From Helicoverpa zea (taxonomy: Eukaryota > Arthropoda > Insecta > Lepidoptera > Noctuidae): 64,000 bases of DNA. The notes below the pieces were generated by a model that was given only the letters and a program-made list of their open reading frames with translations, made no database searches and was not told the DNA's origin. Positions 59,701 to 64,000 of the stretch are shown piece by piece (position 1 is the stretch's first letter; each line of letters begins with the position of its first letter). Location of the stretch: the NCBI RefSeq assembly GCF_022581195.2, contig NC_061468.1, positions 10,744,001-10,808,000 of the forward strand, written 5' to 3'. The position numbers and the translations under genes are program-made.

Positions 59701-60956
59701 GGCAGCCCGCGCAGTCTGTCTGTCTCCGCTTGCGCTATTGAGTCGGGGCGGCCAAACTGAAGCTCCAACTCCTTCATGATGTCATCTGGCCTGGCGTTGC
59801 CGATAAGCTCGGAACTAACTGTGTCAAGCGCTCTTCCTCGCAGGCTTCTTCTCAGCCTCGCCGTATTTTCCACATCGTTGAAATATGGTCGCGTTGTCTC
59901 ATAGATGGCGCGGAACGATAGCCATTCTGTATGCAATCCACTAAAGTTCGGCAGCGTCATGATGACTTTCGATGCAGCAGGGTTGTGGTACACCGGTTTC
60001 TCTTCGCTTCTATTGCCGGCTAGCGATGCGATGGCGGAGGTGAGTTCCGTGATAAACGGACGGAGCCCTTCACCCCCTGCGGTATCTTCAACTGGTTTCT
60101 TCATTGATGAAAGGGCTTCAGTATCGATGGTCTTCGAGGGGGGGGGCTCTGGTTTGTCCAGGGTACCCGGCAGTCTATGTCCTCCCTCGGCGGCGGCGTC
60201 TCTTCCAGGAGCAGTACTTATTCCACGCAGGACCGGATTCACTATAACCGCGGAGGGGGGGGGCTCGGGCAGGTCCAGGGTATCTGGTGGTCTATGTCCT
60301 CCCTCAGCGGCGGCGTCCTGCGGGTCTGGTTCCGGAGCTTCCTCCAACCAGGAACGGATGTACTCTTCATTGGAATTTCTATCGTCCATATAATCGTCGT
60401 CCGATTCTTCCTCGGCCCTCTGAAGTGCTATTTGCGCTAGCTCCAACTTAATCTTCAATAAGTCTTCACGCGCATTTCTAATTTTTCTATTTGATGCCGT
60501 CGATCTGTGCGACGGTGCCTTAAGTTCGGTACGGGCGTCAACCCGGGTAGTCAACGGTACAGCTCGGTTGTATGTCTTGTCGCAAGCCTTCAGTGTTCCT
60601 CCTGAACTATATTCTTCAGCACTGGTTCCAGGCGGCCTCAGTGATGACGACGCTTCAGGCTGCATCAACGACGACGGCGCTGGTCGCTCTTCACCCCCTC
60701 GCGGGGTAGGGGGGCGCGGTCGGTCTTCACCCCCCCGCGGGGCAGGGGGGCAGGGCGGCGCCTCACTTCCCCTCACAGCTGCGGGGCAGGGTAGGTCTTC
60801 ACCCCCCCTCGGGGGAGGGGGGGGCTGCTCACTCCCCTCGGTGGTGGTTGGAGAGAACGGCGGCTGGTCGTGCACGATGGGGGGTGTGCGGCGGCCCGGT
60901 CTGGCGTCGATGATCCAGGCTTGAGCGGCTCTTCCTTGCGATCTTGTCACAGGCAT
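56703..60956 (-). CDS. BEL/Pao Gag-protease-integrase polyprotein (RT deleted)
   Basis: 1417 aa without a stop. Residues 1-300: low-complexity, proline-rich, with a 39-residue direct duplication (GGHR.P.TLD.PEPPPS). About 330-500: Gag-like DUF1759 region (LPNFSGLHTEWLSF). About 530-580: zinc knuckles CRICEMDGHRSLDC and CFRCLRHRQHGHRC. About 645-665: aspartic protease-like ALLDDGSTVSLIDEEL. About 778: PLGWVLHG. Near residue 805 the sequence jumps straight to an RNase H end (EEWRWVPTKSNIADAATR); the reverse transcriptase and most of RNase H are missing, in frame. From about 1100: integrase with zinc-binding C-x2-C, GLDYFG, SDNGT and GGAWERLV (D, D, E present), then a DUF5641-like C-terminus. 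BEL/Pao polyproteins are usually several hundred residues longer. Confidence 0.92.
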   Translation of the reverse strand: MPVTRSQGRAAQAWIIDARPGRRTPPIVHDQPPFSPTTTEGSEQPPPPPRGGEDLPCPAAVRGSEAPPCPPAPRGGEDRPRPPTPRGGEERPAPSSLMQPEASSSLRPPGTSAEEYSSGGTLKACDKTYNRAVPLTTRVDARTELKAPSHRSTASNRKIRNAREDLLKIKLELAQIALQRAEEESDDDYMDDRNSNEEYIRSWLEEAPEPDPQDAAAEGGHRPPDTLDLPEPPPSAVIVNPVLRGISTAPGRDAAAEGGHRLPGTLDKPEPPPSKTIDTEALSSMKKPVEDTAGGEGLRPFITELTSAIASLAGNRSEEKPVYHNPAASKVIMTLPNFSGLHTEWLSFRAIYETTRPYFNDVENTARLRRSLRGRALDTVSSELIGNARPDDIMKELELQFGRPDSIAQAETDRLRGLPRCGEAPKDICTFASRVRSGIVTLRALKKEHYLMNAELMRILTEKLPNSLRVQWYKTYTEKYQSTPDLGLFSDFITEQARYCSAFAPPENISEATGLRRVTQRTHTTIDKKPASKCRICEMDGHRSLDCHKFVKASADKKWELAKQHNLCFRCLRHRQHGHRCQKKRCGIEGCTASHHHLLHYEKKASTTEVAQEAQEIVASSRNHTNQAFLKIVPVQLSGPAGEVRTYALLDDGSTVSLIDEELADMIGAEGPVEPMKIGAISDVTIDTPTSKRVDLTLSTCHRKKIPFRARTIPRLHLSPQSISKDDIADCKHLFDLADQLTYNAGTPKIIIGQDNWHLLLATDIRRGPQHQPIASLTPLGWVLHGARTKTQEQQVHYVNQLNSAEENIDKPFVAHRLAAIEENSRVEEWRWVPTKSNIADAATRDVPTHFHTDHEWYRGPKFLYDDPSTWPTESPANSQPTGEEKTVTLIQAGATNLIDVVPDPARFSRWERLLRATARVLQFISLCRKQHTEKTFYKRTRKNKENDPDWSRAVRAPRAPAEAARAQIYTRKFIVLDATYIQRAEKLLVRVVQQEAFKQEIASLESNKTVASSSRLYPLRIELNDGVIVLRSRIAAVDKVAKSVKSPPVLDGDHRITQLYIDWTHRSLQHSGTELVVNEVRQHYWIVRLRPTVKQVIARCLHCRIRRARAPTPATGDHPKTRLAHHRRPFTYTGLDYFGPLSVTVGRQHHKRYVALFTCLTTRAVHLEIAHSLSADSAVLALRRFAARRGCPTEIYSDNGTNMHGADRELREAWQEEASRRGIAWRFITPSAPFMGGAWERLVRCVKTALGATLHERHPREEVLATLLCEVEYVVNSRPLTHVSVSGDDDESITPNHFLLGGSARLPSPGTFDERDIDSKKHWRRAQILADMFWRRWVREYLPELQYRREPHARGPALQLGDPVLIADGNLPRNTWPRGRVVAVYPGADGEVRTADVRTAGGILKRPTKKLVPLPK

Positions 60957-61041
60957 ACTTGCTGTTTACAACTCTTCAGTATCTTCAGCTGAAGTTCCTG
61001 GCTCGCTTCCCAGGCGATCCGGGTCGCAAGGACCAAACAGA

Positions 61042-62281
61042 TGTGCGGGACGGACGTAGCTCAGAAGCAGGTACTATGGGGTGGCTTCGAGACGTTGACG
61101 CCCCGTCGGTCGCTGGTTCTTGGACGTCTGGGCGAGTGGACTGTATTTACGATGTGGCGAGAAACAGGAATTTCAGAAACAAGAATACGTTTAGACGGGT
61201 TTTAGGCTCTCTGCTACTATAGGTTCAGGGATGCCGGTGAAATAATAAGTCTTCATATATTTTTCAGGAGTCTTGAAGGGACGAGCTTCGACGCACTTAC
61301 CATACTACAATTACACTATTTACTTTTCACTATTTACTTGTTACACTATCAAAAATCTATACCGATGACTACGATTTGTACGGCGGCGCTTGCGCACCGA
61401 ATGAGCTCGAAACTTTACCGTGACGAGCACCTCGATTTCTCGTCCCTCCGACCAACTCAGTTTTATTGACCTTTCAATTTAACAGCCGTATTACAAACAA
61501 TTGGTACATGATATCATTACAGGACACATAGCGTCAGACGCCCCATGAAGTGCGCTACTGAACTATACCACACACACCCTGCATACCTTCAGGGCTGAAA
61601 TACTATAACCGAATAACTATAAAAAACTATGTGAAATCGGCCCTTAGGTGAAGACTATCTTGAGATAAAAAACAAACTATGGGGGTTATCTCAATACGAA
61701 AGGTAGTGTGTGTTAGGGCATTTCATGGGCTATCTGGCGATAGTAATCCTAACAATGTGACCTAAGCCCTAGTATTGTTAATTTGCATGTGAAATGAAAG
61801 TCAAAACACAGACATTATTTATTGCTCTATAACTTAAACTATTAACAATATTTCTATAAATTAAGTTATTTTGTATACAATGAAACCTAGGCTTTCAGTT
61901 AAACACTATTTCACTAATGAAAGTCTAGGATTTCTGCTATCGAGAAATGTTTACATGGGTAAATCAGGCCTTAAACGGCAGAACTATTAGGTTTATTATA
62001 CATAATTAGATAGGTTAAGGTTACCGCTACAAGACTATTACAATTTGGTATCAAAAAACACTATAATTTACAAATTAAATCACTATCAAAATCTGAACAC
62101 AATTCTATAACAATTTAGAAGGAGGGTGCACGTGAAAAAACATACCTTGGCGCGGCTCACGGCACTTTTGCTCATTACCCTCATCACAAAATTGTTAGAG
62201 TATAAATAGTAACGCGCATACACGAACACTCAGGCATTATGATTTTGCACTCGCGGCGCACGGATGCGTCTGTCGCGAACA
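61042..62281 (-). repeat. 5' LTR of the BEL/Pao element
   Basis: Identical in length to the LTR at 55234-56473 and, by eye, in sequence. It lies upstream of the polyprotein on the minus strand and would carry its promoter; a TATA-like 'ctatttatactc' lies about 80 bases inside the LTR start. Confidence 0.95.
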
Positions 62282-62286
62282 ACTTA

Positions 62287-63854
62287 TCAGAAGCCACCTT
62301 AGACCATCTAACTAAGAGGAGACGACGTCTTTGCCTCTGCCAAAGTAACTTAGGTATTCGACATTTTTTTTAATAGTAGTGAATAGAAGATGGATGAACG
62401 ATCTGACCAAGGCTGGGAAGCAGTGGGTTGCTGAAAACCGCGAAAAGTGGAGAAGGCGTATTTCGGCTATAACGAGTGCAATCTGATCGTAATTGCATAA
62501 GTGAGCTATCACTATTTATTGTTGCTTTGTTTCATAAACGTTTTGCTGACTTTTTCGCCTAGAGGTAGCGGTTCCAGTTGATTAAGTTATCTAAGGAAGT
62601 CACTGTAGGAAGTAGCCAAGGTGCCATCAAACGTTGACTCATCCGACTAACAACATATTCACTATAATAGACGTGTTTACTTAATTAATTCACGCAGAGG
62701 CAATTTATTGTTATTCACAACTATTTTTAGAACAACGTCGTTTTAGTGGCACAATGCGTAGAAAGGAGCCTAGTTCCGTAGGTATTTTGTTTTTTTGATT
62801 GCAACCGTGTGAAATTACAGGCTGGGTTCTGTGAAAGTATTGAAAACCAAGCTTTGGCTATTTACCGAGTTAATTAAGAATACGAAAATATATAAGTTCA
62901 CACTTTTTGAATGGGCCACTAGAATCAACCTTATTTACATTTTTGTCAATCATAAGTGCTCGTAAAGAAAATCCTGGGCTCATGAAAATGAGGATCCTTA
63001 TGTCAAAAACTGAAGAAAATAAGAAAACCGTCAGCATAACGAGTCGTTTCTTTGTGTGGGAATCCTTAACTGACATTTCAAAATTATGAAGACTATCGAC
63101 AGCGGAACTCTGTTAAACTCACATGTCATATGACCATAATCATAATCTGTGTACCTACTTATGTGTCTATAACAAAAACCGTGTGATGACTTTTTATTGC
63201 TCATAAGTACCTACACACGGTACCATATGCGTTCGACGCAATATATTTTAACCGATTTAAAAGGATACTTTTAATTTAAAAGAAAATTTAAAATTTAAAA
63301 ATTTTGATTTAAAAGAAAACTTTAGAATATATTATTTTATGTACATTCCCGCCACGGTTATAAATACATGGGATGCGGGTAGGTACAAACTGAAACCTTC
63401 CTAATGAATCACTCTATTTATAATCAGTCGATTTTAAGTTTTTCTGAACACACATAAAGACGCGGAGATGGACTCAGTTTCATAGTAATTATGAACTTAA
63501 TGTAGTGATGATGCAAGCTTTAAGAACTTAAGACGATTGTTATGTACTATGGTAATTATAGTTACCATTAATAGTAATAAACTTGGTAAGTATTACAAGA
63601 TAATAAACCGCAACACCGTGACGCTTTAACGTGTTTCTCTATTTCTATGAAAATCAGCAGAATGCAACAAAGTTTTTAATTAAACTGCATATTGGTCATG
63701 AAATAACAATATTTAATTTATTGCATTCCCATTATAGCCAGTGCTAAACATTTATCTATTCACAGGAAGCTACATTATTGAAGTTTATTTATATTTTTCC
63801 TTCAGATATGCTCGTCAACAGTACCTATATGGCAATACCATATCTATTTGTTTG
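62287..63854. other. Intergenic DNA without recognised genes
   Basis: AT-rich right flank of the BEL/Pao insertion. No gene or RNA recognised. Confidence 0.4.
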
Positions 63855-64000
63855 TACATACTAATATTATAAAGCAGAAGAGTTTGTTTGTTTGCTTGAA
63901 CGCGCTTATTTCAGGAACTACTGGACAGATTTTACAAATTCAGTGTTAGATAGTAAGATCGGCTACTCCTCAAGGAGAGTCAGCAAACCCCAGCGGGACC
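63855..64000 (+). mobile_element. Helitron-like (Lep1-type) fragment, cut by the window end
   Basis: 'tactaatattataaagcag', 'gtttgtttgcttgaacgcgctt' and 'caggaactactggacagatttt' follow the same order as at 6192-6383. Confidence 0.5.

Larger units (their letters stand above)
55234..62281 (-). mobile_element. BEL/Pao LTR retrotransposon, complete ends, lacking reverse transcriptase
   Basis: A 7048-bp insertion bounded by two 1240-bp LTRs and a 5-bp target duplication ACTTA (55229-55233 and 62282-62286), the size typical of BEL/Pao. The single internal ORF is on the minus strand, so 61042-62281 is the 5' LTR. Line-by-line reading shows no difference between the LTRs, which points to a very recent insertion. 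A possible primer-binding site (minus strand TGGTCCTTGCGACCCGG) begins six bases inside the 5' LTR. The purine run GGCGGGAGA before the 3' LTR could be the polypurine tract. Confidence 0.93.

Noticed and set aside
60380..60400. YMDD sequence in the BEL polyprotein
   Set aside because: It looks like a reverse transcriptase active site, but it lies near residue 190 in an acidic low-complexity region before Gag, without any RT motifs around it.

Overview
This 64 kb window is insect nuclear DNA, almost certainly from a moth or butterfly. It is AT-rich, its genes have many short exons with GT-AG introns, and it is full of repeats typical of Lepidoptera: two tRNA-derived SINE families, RTE and jockey/CR1-like LINE pieces, Helitron-like fragments, MITEs and a BEL/Pao LTR retrotransposon. 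Nothing prokaryotic is present.

Layout. (1) 2-3783, plus strand: the last three exons of an ABC transporter of subfamily A, with LINE and Helitron-like debris in the first intron. (2) 10925-11566, minus: an intact single-exon UMP/CMP kinase. (3) 11989-15000: a tandem pair of MITEs and a 1.85 kb foldback transposon. (4) 15255-16875, minus: a spliced, apparently non-coding gene of six short exons. Four of its introns each carry a C/D-box snoRNA; two have perfect complementarity to 18S rRNA and two to 28S rRNA. (5) 17209-31313, minus: a complete 15-exon gene for translation elongation factor 2 (844 aa). Its introns contain seven H/ACA snoRNAs (three near-identical pairs plus one single) and one C/D snoRNA complementary to 18S rRNA. 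(6) 31.3-55.2 kb: no gene recognised, only repeats, including a second copy of a 1.3 kb transposon that also sits in eEF2 intron 4, a TSD-flanked RTE tail, a TSD-flanked SINE and a 122-bp tandem array. (7) 55234-62281: a recent BEL/Pao insertion with two 1240-bp LTRs that look identical and a 5-bp target duplication. Its single 1417-aa ORF has gag, protease and integrase but lacks reverse transcriptase. (8) 62.3-64 kb: no gene.

Main result. The minus strand from about 31.3 to 15.25 kb works as a ribosome-biogenesis and translation locus. A highly expressed translation factor with a TCT/TOP-like start carries guide RNAs in eight introns, and a separate snoRNA host gene on the same strand begins just past its predicted poly(A) signal. 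Together they hold 12 predicted snoRNAs, ten of which form five paralogous pairs. The C/D guides were recognised by matching highly conserved rRNA stretches I know from memory; the H/ACA calls rest on the hairpin-H-hairpin-ACA architecture and on base changes between copies that preserve pairing. No folding or database search was run.
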